Numbered from the stretch's first letter, positions 17,160 through 26,884 are shown. The stretch: DNA of 51,792 bases from an uncultured Lachnospiraceae bacterium (GCA_902776305.1 CACYPS010000015.1:1-51792); one strand, 5' to 3'. Notes: generated from the sequence alone by a model not told the origin. Numbers and translations are program-made.

Positions 17160-17963
17160 TTATTCGTAATCGTCAAGGATATCGCCAAGCGGATCGCCTG
17201 TACCCGCGGCAGCGCCTGCAGCAGCTCCTGCGCTCTCTGTGAGACGCAGATAAATGAGAGCCATAGCGACACCGATAACACCGAGAGCGATCAGTGTAAG
17301 GTCGCCGATTGCTGCAAATACGAAGCCGAGTGCGAAGAACGGCCATACTTCCGGAGTTGCCATCATGTTGATAACGAGAGCATAACCTACGGCAACGACC
17401 ATGCCGCCGCCGATTGCCATACCGTCTGTCAGCCATGCCGGCATGGACTGCAGGAAGTTCTGAACGATTTCAGCCGGGATGACGCAAAGAGCTGCGGCCG
17501 GAATCGCGATACGAAGACCCTGGAGTGCGATAGCGATGAGCTGCCAAATTTCGATACCACTGAAGTTGCCCTTCTCAGCAGCAGCGTCCATCTGATGAAC
17601 AACAGCGACGGAGAGTGTACGGACGACCATTGTAAGGAACAGACCTGCAACAGCAAGCGGAACAGCGACTGCGATAGCTGTACCTACGCCGTCAACGCCC
17701 TGACCACCCTTAACGAGGATGATAGCGGAAGCGACAGATGCAAGAGCAGCGTCCGGAGAAACAGCAGCGCCGATGTTGGCCCAGCCGAGAGCGATCATCT
17801 GAAGCTGACCGCCGAGAACGAGGCAGGGACCAAGCTGGCCGGTAACGATACCGATCAGTGTGCAGGCTACCAGCGGCTGATGGAATTCGAACTCGTCGAG
17901 AATACCTTCAACACCGGCCAGGAATGCCACGAGAATTACTAAGATAATAGAAATGCCAGACAT
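17160..17963 (-). CDS. manY: Mannose-family PTS component IIC
   Basis: EIIC, 267 residues, a multi-helix membrane protein that forms the translocation path with IID. It begins MSGISIILVILVAFLAGVEGILDEFEFHQPLVACTLIG, characteristic of the family, and has GGQLQMIALGWANIGAAVSPD. It ends with an Ala/Gly-rich stretch and LGDILDDYE. It lies between manX and manZ in one operon. Confidence 0.95.
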   Translation of the reverse strand: MSGISIILVILVAFLAGVEGILDEFEFHQPLVACTLIGIVTGQLGPCLVLGGQLQMIALGWANIGAAVSPDAALASVASAIILVKGGQGVDGVGTAIAVAVPLAVAGLFLTMVVRTLSVAVVHQMDAAAEKGNFSGIEIWQLIAIALQGLRIAIPAAALCVIPAEIVQNFLQSMPAWLTDGMAIGGGMVVAVGYALVINMMATPEVWPFFALGFVFAAIGDLTLIALGVIGVAMALIYLRLTESAGAAAGAAAGTGDPLGDILDDYE

Positions 17964-17997
17964 TTCATTTCCTCCTGTTTGTGTAATTATTCAATTG

Positions 17998-18987
17998 TTA
18001 CTTGATACCCAGGCCGTCCCTTGCAACCTGCAGCAGCTTGTCCATGTCTTCCGGAGCATCTGCCGGGACCTTGCGAACATCGAATGTAACGCCATGCTTC
18101 TTGAGCTCTTCGAAGCACTCGATATCCTTTGCATCGAGGGAGAGAACCTTGTTTACAGCTACTTTGCCCTGGCTGTGAGCCATGGAGCCGATGTTCAGAG
18201 ACTTGATGTCCACGCCGCCTTCAATCGCTTTAAGCGCATCCTGCGGTGTCTCGAACAGAAGGAAAGCCTTGGTATCACCAAAGCGAACATCCTTGGAAAC
18301 ATCAATCATCTTCTGAATCGGAACAACGTGAGCCTTGATTCCGGGCGGTGCTGCTTCCATAATCAGCTGCTTGCGCAGATCATCATGGGAAACGTTGTCG
18401 GATACAACAATGATACGATCCGGGGCAATTGCCTTGGACCAGTTAGTAGCAACCTGGCCATGAAGCAGACGTGTGTCAACACGCGCATGCTTGATCTTGA
18501 TATGGCCGTCTCCGAGAACAGTTCCCGGAGGAATTGCACCTGTCGGTGCAGTGGAAGCTGCAGCAGCCTTGGTCGTGCTTTCCGGCTCAAGATCCTTCGG
18601 ATAAACTTTGATGCCGTCACGTGCATCTTCGAGGATACTTGCTGCAAGTTCGTGAGCTGTCTCACAGTCATCGCGGTTCGCATAAGCTGTGATGAGCATA
18701 GGTGCGTTCAGGCCTGCAACGATCGCCCACTTATCTTCGTGTCCGGCGATGATGAAGTTGCCCTGATTGAACGGCGTGCCGCCCCACAGATCGACAAGGA
18801 TAAGAACGTTTTCCGGATCCTCGAATTTGGAAATTGCATCCAGCATCTTAGCTCTCAGATCGTCCGGGCCCTCGCTTGGCTGTAAGGTAACAGCTGCTAC
18901 GTTTGGCTGCTCGCCGAAGAGCATGCCGCCGGTCATCTTAATACCTTCAGCAAAATCTCCGTGAGTAGCGAGAAGAATACCTACCAT
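17998..18987 (-). CDS. manX: Mannose-family PTS fused IIAB
   Basis: Cytosolic phosphoryl-transfer protein of 329 residues. The IIA domain (1-130) has LLATHGDFAEG with the phosphorylated His9. An Ala/Pro/Thr-rich linker follows (134-158). The IIB domain (162-329) has HARVDTRLLHGQVATNW with the phosphorylated His176. It passes phosphate from HPr to the sugar during uptake through ManYZ. First gene of manXYZ-manO, with a sigma-A type promoter upstream. Confidence 0.95.
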   Translation of the reverse strand: MVGILLATHGDFAEGIKMTGGMLFGEQPNVAAVTLQPSEGPDDLRAKMLDAISKFEDPENVLILVDLWGGTPFNQGNFIIAGHEDKWAIVAGLNAPMLITAYANRDDCETAHELAASILEDARDGIKVYPKDLEPESTTKAAAASTAPTGAIPPGTVLGDGHIKIKHARVDTRLLHGQVATNWSKAIAPDRIIVVSDNVSHDDLRKQLIMEAAPPGIKAHVVPIQKMIDVSKDVRFGDTKAFLLFETPQDALKAIEGGVDIKSLNIGSMAHSQGKVAVNKVLSLDAKDIECFEELKKHGVTFDVRKVPADAPEDMDKLLQVARDGLGIK

Positions 18988-19029
18988 CTACTCTTCCTCC
19001 CTTTCTTTATTAATAGTTTCTGAAAATTG

Positions 19030-19071
19030 GTGCATGTGCACAAAAAACCAGTCGAAATGATGCGCTTCGAC
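19030..19071. promoter_or_regulatory. Inverted repeats in the manX leader
   Basis: GTGCA-TG-TGCAC (19030-19041) and GTCGAA-N9-TTCGAC (19051-19071) lie between the promoter and the manX start. Either may be an operator or a leader hairpin of the PTS operon. Confidence 0.4.
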
Positions 19072-19088
19072 GGGAATTCTTATAAAGC

Positions 19089-19117
19089 ATTATAGCTGAG
19101 AACAGTATTTTATTCAA
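19089..19117 (-). promoter_or_regulatory. Promoter of manXYZ operon
   Basis: On the minus strand TTGAAT (19112-19117), a 17-nt spacer and a perfect TATAAT (19089-19094), about 100 nt before the manX start. Confidence 0.8.
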
Positions 19118-19376
19118 CAAGTTTGAGTATGAAAAAGTTTAGAAAGTTCATAGATTTTTAACTTTAGCGCATAAGTATCAAGCACGTGCCTAAGTTATGT
19201 AGCATGTTTTCGGGGAATGGTGATGAGGTTTGATAGAAGACAAAGTTTGCCACAAAAAACTTGCTAAGCATTTTTTCAGATGATATGATGTCTTCTGTGA
19301 TATGACAAAATCTCAGTGGAGGACGGTCTGCTTTATTCGGTAGCGGGCAGGTCTCACACGTGGCTTGGAGCTTATA

Positions 19377-19943
19377 ATGGAAGGAAAAAACGCTGTTGAG
19401 GCAAAACTTGCTGCCAGTTTGAAGAAGCTGGCTGTTAAGACGCCTTTTGAGAAGATTACTATAAAACAGATCACAGACGGGGCAGGCGTCATCCGTGTCA
19501 CATTCTATAATCATTTTCAGGACAAGTATGATCTTCTGGAATGGATCATGGCAACAGAGATCCTTGATCCGGTCCGGATCCTGTTTACGAATAAGATGTT
19601 CAGAGAAGCCATTGTGCTCATTTTCAGCAATATGCGAAAAGACAAGGAATTCTATATGCATGTTGTGACGATGCAGGGACAGAATTCTTTCGCGGAGATC
19701 GTGGAGTCGGCAATAAGAGGCCTTCTCTTATCGCTTCTGGAAGAGAACAGGACCAAAAAGAAATTCGCGCATAAGTGGATGGAGCCGGAGTATCTGGCAA
19801 GATATTATTCGCAGGCTATGACATATGTAGTGGTGAACTGGATCAAAAGCGGTATGACGGTCGAGCCGGAGGAGATGGCGACTGTCTATGAATACATAGC
19901 ATCGAGATCGTTATGGGATATCATTGAAGAAATGCAGGAATAA
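19377..19943 (+). CDS. TetR-family regulator of the MMPL locus
   Basis: A 188-residue TetR/AcrR-type regulator. The N-terminal helix-turn-helix is at about residues 20-48 (FEKITIKQITDGAGVIRVTFYNHFQDKYDLL); the C-terminal part is an all-helical ligand domain without an assignable ligand. The ATG at 19377 has GGAG six bases upstream; a TTG at 19365 is a poorer start. It precedes the efflux-type genes and two palindromes at 20033-20067, so it probably represses them. Confidence 0.88.
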   Translation: MEGKNAVEAKLAASLKKLAVKTPFEKITIKQITDGAGVIRVTFYNHFQDKYDLLEWIMATEILDPVRILFTNKMFREAIVLIFSNMRKDKEFYMHVVTMQGQNSFAEIVESAIRGLLLSLLEENRTKKKFAHKWMEPEYLARYYSQAMTYVVVNWIKSGMTVEPEEMATVYEYIASRSLWDIIEEMQE

Positions 19944-20032
19944 AATGAAAAACGGACTCTCGAGTGCCGATGCATGCGTAACGATGCTTAGGCGGGGTAT
20001 TGTGCAGATAAGCGAATATATTAGTGAGATAT

Positions 20033-20067
20033 ACATTTTGAAACAAATGTAAAAAACGGTTTTACAT
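20033..20067. promoter_or_regulatory. Overlapping palindromes before MMPL gene
   Basis: ACATTT-N6-AAATGT (20033-20050) overlaps ATGTAAAA-N5-TTTTACAT (20047-20067). They share an ATGT half and lie before the pump gene, as expected for TetR-family operators. Confidence 0.55.
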
Positions 20068-20073
20068 GGATTT

Positions 20074-20108
20074 AGGGTTGAATATTCAGTTATTCAGCCC
20101 TTTTTTTT
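20074..20108 (+). terminator. Terminator before the MMPL gene
   Basis: AGGGTTGAATA-TTCAGT-TATTCAGCCCT (one G-T pair) followed by eight T. It lies between the TetR gene and the pump gene, 37 nt before the pump start, so it either ends the tetR transcript or acts as an attenuator. Confidence 0.8.
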
Positions 20109-20144
20109 ATGCTGTATCAGGAAACCTGAAAGGGAGGGAAATAC

Positions 20145-22262
20145 ATGTTAAATTTCGGAAAAGCGGTAGTTAAGACGCGTTTTATCATAATCGCGATAGC
20201 ACTCGCGCTGCTGGTTCCGTCAGGAATCGCATACCTTAATACCCGCATCAATTATGACGTTCTGACGTATCTGCCTAAAGATATTGAGACCATGAAAGGT
20301 CAGGATATTCTCCTTGACGAATTCGGGACAGGGGCAATTTCCATGGTGGTCGTGGACGGCATGGAGTGGAAGGATGTCTCAAAGCTTCGCCAGGAAATAG
20401 AGGAAGTTCCGCATGTAAAAGACGTCATCTGGTACGACAGCTTTGTATCGCTCAGCACTCCTGTGGAACTTCTGCCTGAGGATGTTCGGGAGGCTTTCAT
20501 AAACGGCGATGCAACGCTCATGGCTGTCACATACGACACGGGAACATCCGACGACGACACGATGGAGGCTATTCTTCAGATAAGAAAAATAGCACAGAAA
20601 AATGTCTATCTGGCAGGAATCTCAGGCATCGTTACGGACACGAGGGATCTTGCAAATGCCGAGGAACCCATCTACGTACTCATCGCGGTAGCTCTGGCAG
20701 TCGTGGTGCTCTCCATAGCGATGGACACATTCCTTGCGCCGGTCTTCTTCCTGCTCTCAATAGGAATGTGTATCATATATAACCTCGGTACGAACATTTT
20801 CTTCGGTGAGATTTCTTATATTACAAAAGCCCTTGCTGCAGTCCTGCAGCTCGGCGTGACGATGGACTACTCTATCTTCCTGTGGCACAGCTACAAGGAA
20901 AATGAAGAGAAGATGAGCGATAATAAGCTCGCTATGGCTCATGCCATTACGCAGACTCTGCAGTCAGTTGTCGGCTCCTCCATCACGACTATAGCAGGCT
21001 TTATTGCGCTGTGTTTCATGAGCTTTACACTGGGTATGGACATCGGAATTGTTATGGCCAAGGGCGTTCTGTTCGGAGTAATCGGATGCGTAACGATCCT
21101 TCCTTCGCTCATACTTATATTTGACAAGGCGATCGACAAGACGAAACACAGACCGATCCTGCCGAAGTTCGAGAGGGTTCCGGCATTTGTCGCAAAACAC
21201 TATAGACTGATTCTTGTAGTTTACCTGATCATCTGGATCCCGGCTGCGTGGGGCTACATGCACAGCTCAGTCTATTATCAGCTGGACAAGACGCTGCCGG
21301 ATTATCTGCCTTCGGTCACAGCAAACGCCAAGCTGGATGAAGTGTTCCATATGGGAGCGACGCATATGCTGCTCGTTGATTCGTCGCTTGAAAGCACACA
21401 GACCGAGAAAATGTGTGATGAGATGAAACACGTAGAGGGCGTAAAAAGCGTGCTTGGTCTTGATTCTTTCGTCGGAGCAGAAATTCCGAGGGAATTCCTT
21501 CCGGCAAAGATCACGGATGCTCTTATGTCAGACAATTGGCAGCTGATACTGATCAACAGCGAATATGCTACGGCATCCGATGAAGTCAACAATCAGGTGA
21601 CGCAGCTGAATGAGATACTGGACAGATATGACCCGAAAGGAATGCTGATTGGCGAGGCTCCGTGTACGAAAGATCTGATCACGATCACGGACCACGATTT
21701 CAATGTTGTGAACTGGGTATCGATCGGCTTTATATTTGCCATCATTTTCTTTGTCTTCGGTTCGGTCAGCCTGCCGTTCCTGCTTGTTTTGGTCATTGAA
21801 TTTGCAATCTTCATCAATCTCGGAATTCCGGGATTCACCGGCACAAAGCTTCCGTTCGTTGCCTCGATTGTTATCGGTACGATCCAGCTCGGCTCCACAG
21901 TCGACTATGCTATCCTCATGACGAGCCGTTATCAGTCGGAGCGTGCAGCCGGCAAGGGGCGCGAAGAGTCAGTGAGAATTGCGCACCTCACATCGATCCA
22001 GAGTATTATCGTATCCGCATTTTCATTCTTTGCGGCTACATTCGGAGTCGGTATATATTCCAACATTGAGATGATTTCATCTCTCTGCATTCTCATGGCG
22101 AGAGGAGCCCTGATCTCAATGGTCACGGTTATCATGGTTCTGCCGGCAGTGCTTCTGATGTTCGATCCGATCATCGTTCGGACGAGCAGAGGATTCCTGC
22201 CGGAAGGGGAACAAAAGGGGTTATTCGGAAAATCTAAAAGAAAGGCACAGCCGCAGGGCTGA
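20145..22262 (+). CDS. MMPL/RND-family membrane transporter
   Basis: A 705-residue RND-superfamily protein of the MMPL type. One membrane helix (GKAVVKTRFIIIAIALALLVPSGIAY) is followed by an extracytoplasmic loop, a five-helix sterol-sensing-like block (about 175-330), then a second copy of the same plan (helix near 352, loop 375-525, helices 530-690). GVTMDYSIFLWHSY and GSTVDYAILMTSRY are the paired motifs with the proton-relay Asp in each half. Such pumps export lipids or hydrophobic compounds using the proton gradient. The ribosome site is GGGAGGG. It is followed 12 nt later by a lipoprotein gene, so the two probably form one export complex. The substrate is unknown. Confidence 0.92.
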   Translation: MLNFGKAVVKTRFIIIAIALALLVPSGIAYLNTRINYDVLTYLPKDIETMKGQDILLDEFGTGAISMVVVDGMEWKDVSKLRQEIEEVPHVKDVIWYDSFVSLSTPVELLPEDVREAFINGDATLMAVTYDTGTSDDDTMEAILQIRKIAQKNVYLAGISGIVTDTRDLANAEEPIYVLIAVALAVVVLSIAMDTFLAPVFFLLSIGMCIIYNLGTNIFFGEISYITKALAAVLQLGVTMDYSIFLWHSYKENEEKMSDNKLAMAHAITQTLQSVVGSSITTIAGFIALCFMSFTLGMDIGIVMAKGVLFGVIGCVTILPSLILIFDKAIDKTKHRPILPKFERVPAFVAKHYRLILVVYLIIWIPAAWGYMHSSVYYQLDKTLPDYLPSVTANAKLDEVFHMGATHMLLVDSSLESTQTEKMCDEMKHVEGVKSVLGLDSFVGAEIPREFLPAKITDALMSDNWQLILINSEYATASDEVNNQVTQLNEILDRYDPKGMLIGEAPCTKDLITITDHDFNVVNWVSIGFIFAIIFFVFGSVSLPFLLVLVIEFAIFINLGIPGFTGTKLPFVASIVIGTIQLGSTVDYAILMTSRYQSERAAGKGREESVRIAHLTSIQSIIVSAFSFFAATFGVGIYSNIEMISSLCILMARGALISMVTVIMVLPAVLLMFDPIIVRTSRGFLPEGEQKGLFGKSKRKAQPQG

Positions 22263-22274
22263 AGGAGGTAAATT

Positions 22275-25200
22275 ATGAAAAACAAACTTGTAAAAAAGCT
22301 GCTTGCCGGGACACTTGTACTGGTGATGGTCGCAAATATGACAGCGTGCGGAAAATCTGCCTCCTCCGGTGATGGGACGAAAGCAGGTCAGGAAAATAGT
22401 ACGGAGATCAGCACGGAGAGCACTGAGACAGAGGCGGAGCAGCAGGAGATGCTCACCCAGGCCATCACGGCAGCGGTCGGCAGCGGTTCAACTGACGGAA
22501 TCGAGAAAGAAGAGACCGTATATGTATTCACGGATGCGAGCGGAAACCCGCAGAACATTACCGTCAGCAACTGGCTGAAAAATGAGGACCATCTCACTGC
22601 GATTGAGGACAACACTACGCTTTCGGATATCAAAAATGTCGAGGGCGATGCATCATATAATGCGAACGGCGATGAACTTACGTGGACAGCTGAGGACGGC
22701 GGTGATGTCTATTATCAGGGAGAGACCACCAAGGAGCCTCCGGTCAAGGCAAAGTTCACATATTTCCTGAACGGACAGGAAGTACAGCCGGATCAGCTTG
22801 CAGGCAAAGAAGGAGAAGTAAGAATTCATATTGAGTATGAGAATACTGAAAAGTATGAAGATGTATATGTGCCGTTCACTGCCGTAACCGGGATCGTCCT
22901 CGATAACGAGCATGTAAAGAATGTCAAGATCGACAATGGATCTGTCATATCCGAAGGTAAAAATACCGTTGTCGTAGGAATGGGATTTCCGGGTCTCCAG
23001 GAAAGTCTGCAGAGTACAAAAAATGCAGCAGAGTCCAATCTGAAAAAAATAGCGACTGAACTGGAAGATAAAGATGCAAAGCAGACTGTGGAGGATCTGA
23101 ACACAGATCTGGTCGATTTTGATATTCCGTCATCCTGCGATATTACTATGGATGCTAAGGATTTCAAGATGGGTATGTGTATGACCATGGTATTCTCGAA
23201 TCTGCTTGCAGATGACGGCGATGATAAGAATACGGATGATTTCTTCGATTCGCTCGATAAGGGCGTAGACAAGCTTAAAGAATCAGGAAATAAGCTGGCT
23301 GACGGCGCGACACAGCTCTCTGACGGTATAAAGAAAGCCAATGACAATATGCCGGATCTCAAGGACGGTACGAAACAACTTGCCGACGGCGTAAAGGAAT
23401 ACACAGACGGCGTTTCCAAGGTAAATGACGGTGCACACGAGCTGAAATCAGGTGCAGCGGCTGCCAAGGACGGTGCCGATCAGCTCAACACGGGAGCAAA
23501 AACGCTTGCAACGGGTACAAGTCTTGACAGTACGGAAATCAGTGCACTGAGGCTCGGTGTTCAGTCCCTCGCTTCGGGAACTGCCGAGCTGCATGATGAA
23601 GTTCAGAAATATGTGAATAATACAGACGGTGCTCTGGACGAAGCGGGTCAGGCTGCAAAAGAAGGACTTCTTGCAAATGACGACTATAAAGCGAAAAAAC
23701 AAGAGCTCATCGACAAAGTCAATACCCTTCCGAAGGAGGTAGACGGAATCAGGGACTACATTGACAGCATTTATACGGTAGCTTTCAAGAAGTCCATGGG
23801 GCTTGCACTTACGGGCGATGAATCGAAGACTTATAACGAGAATAAGAATAACGAGATGTATCAGGCAATCGAGGCAGGTATTGAGGCTTCGAAGGAGGAT
23901 ATAACAGCCGCAGCGACAGATGCTGTCACAGGTGTGATGAACGCTGATGCGACGCAGAAGGAAATTGCGTCATCTGTAGGGAAGTCCGTTAAGGATGAAT
24001 TGAATAAGAAGGATAGCCAGAAAGCCATAAAGAAAAATGTCACGGACGCTGTTTCGGAATTACTGACGAATGAAAAACTTCGCAGCGAACTTAATGACAG
24101 GATCACGAAAGCTGTCACTGAGGCTGTCGGTGCAAAAGAAGGAGAGATTACTGAATCAATAGCGAAAGAGCTGAATTCAGAGGATTTCAAACAAAGTGTG
24201 ACTATGGCTGTTACCGGCGCACTCACGTCGGAAGAGAGTCAGAAAGCAATTAAAGAAGCAGCTGAGTCGGCAGTCACGAATGCACTGACGAACGGTGATA
24301 ATCAAAAGGCAATTCATGACGCTGTTTCATCCTCGGTGGAATCAGCTCTCGCAGACGGAACTGACGGGAATAATAAAGTAACTGAGGCAGTCACAGAAGC
24401 AGTAGCTGCATCTCTTGCAGACGGAACGGACGGTAAGCAGACAGTTACGGATGCCGCATCGAACGCCGCAATGGAAGCCCTTGCGGAAGGTTCTGAAGGA
24501 GCTTCGAATGTCACGAATTCAGCAGCAGCCGCTGCGGAGGCTGCACTCGCTGAGGGCTCGGAAGGGGCTCAGGCTGTCGAGAATAATGTGGCGGCAGCGG
24601 TCGGAGAGGTTCTGTCAGATGGTTCAGACGCCAGAAATGAGGCTTCAGAAGCCGCAACGAGCGCTGCGACAGACGCCGTCATGAATACAATGGCTGACGA
24701 GGGAACGCAGACTGAAATCTCAGATGCGGTAAAAGGAGCTGTGAATGTAGATACAAGCGGCATTGTAGGCACTGTGTCAGGCGACATCACGAACGAGACG
24801 TATAGTTGTTACTCTTCGATAGAAACGTCTGTATCGGCTATGGTCGAAGACGGAACGATATCTCCTGAAGCGGCAGAGGCAATCCTCACTTCAGTATATA
24901 ATGAACTTGCATATTCCTCAGGAAACCTTGGGAACACACTTGCCAACGATCTGGGAGATGCAAGTGCTGCCCTCGGAGAGCAGATCGCCGGTCAGTCCGC
25001 ACAGGCAGCAGCGGAAATCGCGGCACAAAAAGCAGGAAGTGCAGCCGGTGAAGCCGCAGCGCAGGCAGCTTCGGGAGTCGTTGCCGGATATGCAGCCCAG
25101 GCAGCGGGAAGCGCGGCAGCACAGACCGCGGCATATTATGCGGCAAATGCAGCCGGCGGCGCAGCAGCGCAGACAGCAGCTTACTATGCGGCAAATGCGT

Positions 25201-26273
25201 CAGGCGAAGCCGCAGCGCAGGCAGCAGCCGGTATCGCGGCAAATGCGGCCGGCGGTGCAGCCGCAAAAACCGCAGCCGGAGTCGCCGCAGAGGCAGCAGG
25301 CGGAACGGCAGCGGAAGCAGCAGCGGGTATTGCGGCAAATGCTACGGCTCAGGCTGTAGCTCCGGTGGCGGCAAACATAGCAGCTGAGGCTGCGCTCACT
25401 GCGGAGGGAGCAACAGCCGCACAAAAGGCAGCGACCATAGCTTCAGGCATTGCGGCAGAAACAGCTGCCCAGACGACTTCCACGGTTGCCGGGGAGGCAA
25501 TTGCTACACAGGCAGCAGGTGCTGCCGCTGAGACAGCCGCTAATATTGCAGCAAATACAGCAGCGACCACGGCTGCAGCGATAGCTGCTGAGAAGGCAGG
25601 AGGTGCCGCAGCAACAGCAGCTGCGAGCGAAGCAGGTATAAGAAGTATTGACAGTACTCTGGACACAGCTAAATCAACTGCGGTTTCCAAAATAGAGGAG
25701 CTCGATATACCGTCCATGATGGATGATACTGCCGGAAATATTGCATCGCAGGTAGGCTCACAGGTAACACTGTCGATCTTCGAAAAACTGGATACGCCGT
25801 CTAACCAGTTGTCAGACGGTGCGGCACAGATCAGAGACGGTGTTCTTACATATACATCGACGGTGGCGGATGGAGCACGTCAGCTGGCAGACGGCACGAA
25901 TGAGCTCGCGAGCGGCATGACCACTCTCTATGAGGGCACAGGTACCCTCGCAAGCGGCACAGGCACCCTGAATGCTAACTCAGGTGCGCTGAGGACCGGT
26001 GCCGACAAACTTGCTTCGGGAGCGAAAGAGCTTGCAGACGGAATGGCCAAGATATTCTCCGGTTCAGTCGAGCTGAAGGACGGCGTTGTCAAGATCAATG
26101 ACAAGGGCATCAAGAAGATTGCCGAATTCTATGAGAAAGACGGCAAGAATCTTGACAAGACGATTAAAGAGCTCCGTGATGCCGCAAAGTCTTACACGAC
26201 ATTCACGGGTGCGGCGGATGGTACATCGAGCAGTGTTAAGTTCATTATCAAGAATGAAGGTATCGGGGAGTGA
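22275..26273 (+). CDS. Large heptad-repeat, alanine-rich lipoprotein
   Basis: A 1332-residue secreted lipoprotein (signal KKLLAGTLVLVMVANMTAC, lipobox Cys at residue 25). Residues about 30-300 form a globular part. Near 335-420, and again at about 1180-1290, are xxxLxxG heptads (QLADGVKEYTDGV, LASGTGTL) like those of YhgE/Pip-type proteins found with MMPL pumps. Between them lie five 22-residue units (680-789) and a block of 16-residue alanine-rich units (943-1038, for example AAGGAAAQTAAYYAAN), both likely long helices. No C-terminal membrane helix is seen. GAAGGAGG precedes the start. It could act as a long extracytoplasmic partner bridging the pump and the wall; this is inferred. Confidence 0.85.
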   Translation: MKNKLVKKLLAGTLVLVMVANMTACGKSASSGDGTKAGQENSTEISTESTETEAEQQEMLTQAITAAVGSGSTDGIEKEETVYVFTDASGNPQNITVSNWLKNEDHLTAIEDNTTLSDIKNVEGDASYNANGDELTWTAEDGGDVYYQGETTKEPPVKAKFTYFLNGQEVQPDQLAGKEGEVRIHIEYENTEKYEDVYVPFTAVTGIVLDNEHVKNVKIDNGSVISEGKNTVVVGMGFPGLQESLQSTKNAAESNLKKIATELEDKDAKQTVEDLNTDLVDFDIPSSCDITMDAKDFKMGMCMTMVFSNLLADDGDDKNTDDFFDSLDKGVDKLKESGNKLADGATQLSDGIKKANDNMPDLKDGTKQLADGVKEYTDGVSKVNDGAHELKSGAAAAKDGADQLNTGAKTLATGTSLDSTEISALRLGVQSLASGTAELHDEVQKYVNNTDGALDEAGQAAKEGLLANDDYKAKKQELIDKVNTLPKEVDGIRDYIDSIYTVAFKKSMGLALTGDESKTYNENKNNEMYQAIEAGIEASKEDITAAATDAVTGVMNADATQKEIASSVGKSVKDELNKKDSQKAIKKNVTDAVSELLTNEKLRSELNDRITKAVTEAVGAKEGEITESIAKELNSEDFKQSVTMAVTGALTSEESQKAIKEAAESAVTNALTNGDNQKAIHDAVSSSVESALADGTDGNNKVTEAVTEAVAASLADGTDGKQTVTDAASNAAMEALAEGSEGASNVTNSAAAAAEAALAEGSEGAQAVENNVAAAVGEVLSDGSDARNEASEAATSAATDAVMNTMADEGTQTEISDAVKGAVNVDTSGIVGTVSGDITNETYSCYSSIETSVSAMVEDGTISPEAAEAILTSVYNELAYSSGNLGNTLANDLGDASAALGEQIAGQSAQAAAEIAAQKAGSAAGEAAAQAASGVVAGYAAQAAGSAAAQTAAYYAANAAGGAAAQTAAYYAANASGEAAAQAAAGIAANAAGGAAAKTAAGVAAEAAGGTAAEAAAGIAANATAQAVAPVAANIAAEAALTAEGATAAQKAATIASGIAAETAAQTTSTVAGEAIATQAAGAAAETAANIAANTAATTAAAIAAEKAGGAAATAAASEAGIRSIDSTLDTAKSTAVSKIEELDIPSMMDDTAGNIASQVGSQVTLSIFEKLDTPSNQLSDGAAQIRDGVLTYTSTVADGARQLADGTNELASGMTTLYEGTGTLASGTGTLNANSGALRTGADKLASGAKELADGMAKIFSGSVELKDGVVKINDKGIKKIAEFYEKDGKNLDKTIKELRDAAKSYTTFTGAADGTSSSVKFIIKNEGIGE
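24312..24641 (+). repeat. Five 66-bp units coding 22-residue repeats
   Basis: Units start at 24312, 24378, 24444, 24510 and 24576. Typical peptides are VTEAVTEAVAASLADGTDG and VTDAASNAAMEALAEGSEG. Each unit is a helix-like stretch ending in an Asp/Glu-Gly turn. They lie inside the lipoprotein gene. Confidence 0.8.
25101..25388 (+). repeat. Six 48-bp units coding 16-residue Ala-rich repeats
   Basis: Units start every 48 bp from 25101. The first two encode AAGSAAAQTAAYYAAN and AAGGAAAQTAAYYAAN; later ones drift (ASGEAAAQAAAGIAAN). The alanine-rich region extends further on both sides with looser periodicity. Confidence 0.85.
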
Positions 26274-26314
26274 ACCCGGATGCGATTTACGGAGCCTTTT
26301 CGGAGGATGGTATT

Positions 26315-26884
26315 ATGAGAGTAATGATTATTGTGCTGATAGCACTCGGTCTGGCGCTTGAAGAGTTGGGCATGGTTGCCCAACGCGGGGCACAGGTCGT
26401 AAAACTGGATAAGAAGATGACCATTATGGCGTGTATATGGGGAGCGTTCGCGCTTGTATCCGTAGCGCTCGGTTATTGCGGGGGACAGTGGATCCTGACA
26501 GGTGATATCGGGGTGAGAGAGATATTCTGGATTCACGTGGTGGCAGGTGTGTTCCTTGCACTGGTCGGCATAAACATGCTGATCCACGCATTTCGACCGG
26601 GAGCCATACTGGAACACCGTATGGAATCCATCGATATGAAGCATGACGTGATTCTGGGACTCAGATTTCTTCTTTACGGGTTTCTGTGCGGATTATCTTG
26701 CGGACTATTGGAGTTCCGTTTTATTGTCGTCGGGCTGACATTTTTCTGTCTGTCCATGGCGTTTGTGGTCATAGGTTACCTGTGCGGCAGGTCTTTTGGT
26801 GCTGAAATCAGTCAGAAAGCATACGCCGCAGGCGGCGGGCTCCTCTGTATTCTCGGAATCATCCTGCAGATCGGAGCTATTTAG
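26315..26884 (+). CDS. MntP-like small membrane protein
   Basis: A 189-residue protein with about six hydrophobic helices (MIIVLIALGLALEELGM at the start; GGGLLCILGIILQIGAI at the end). The length and the final glycine-rich helix resemble the MntP (DUF204) manganese exporters, but the usual GLDAF motif is not present, so the link is tentative. CGGAGGATGG precedes the ATG at 26315; the frame also extends back to 26270 over the lipoprotein stop. It follows the pump and lipoprotein genes closely and is probably in their operon. Confidence 0.65.
   Translation: MRVMIIVLIALGLALEELGMVAQRGAQVVKLDKKMTIMACIWGAFALVSVALGYCGGQWILTGDIGVREIFWIHVVAGVFLALVGINMLIHAFRPGAILEHRMESIDMKHDVILGLRFLLYGFLCGLSCGLLEFRFIVVGLTFFCLSMAFVVIGYLCGRSFGAEISQKAYAAGGGLLCILGIILQIGAI

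Noticed and set aside
19180-19200. Sigma-54-type promoter (GGCACG...TTGA) for manX
   Set aside because: The spacing is one base short and the GC element is wrong; a good sigma-A promoter is nearer the gene, and no LevR-type activator is present.
24886-25338. Leu/Arg/Pro-rich minus-strand frame
   Set aside because: It is the complement of the alanine-rich repeat DNA and has no independent signal.
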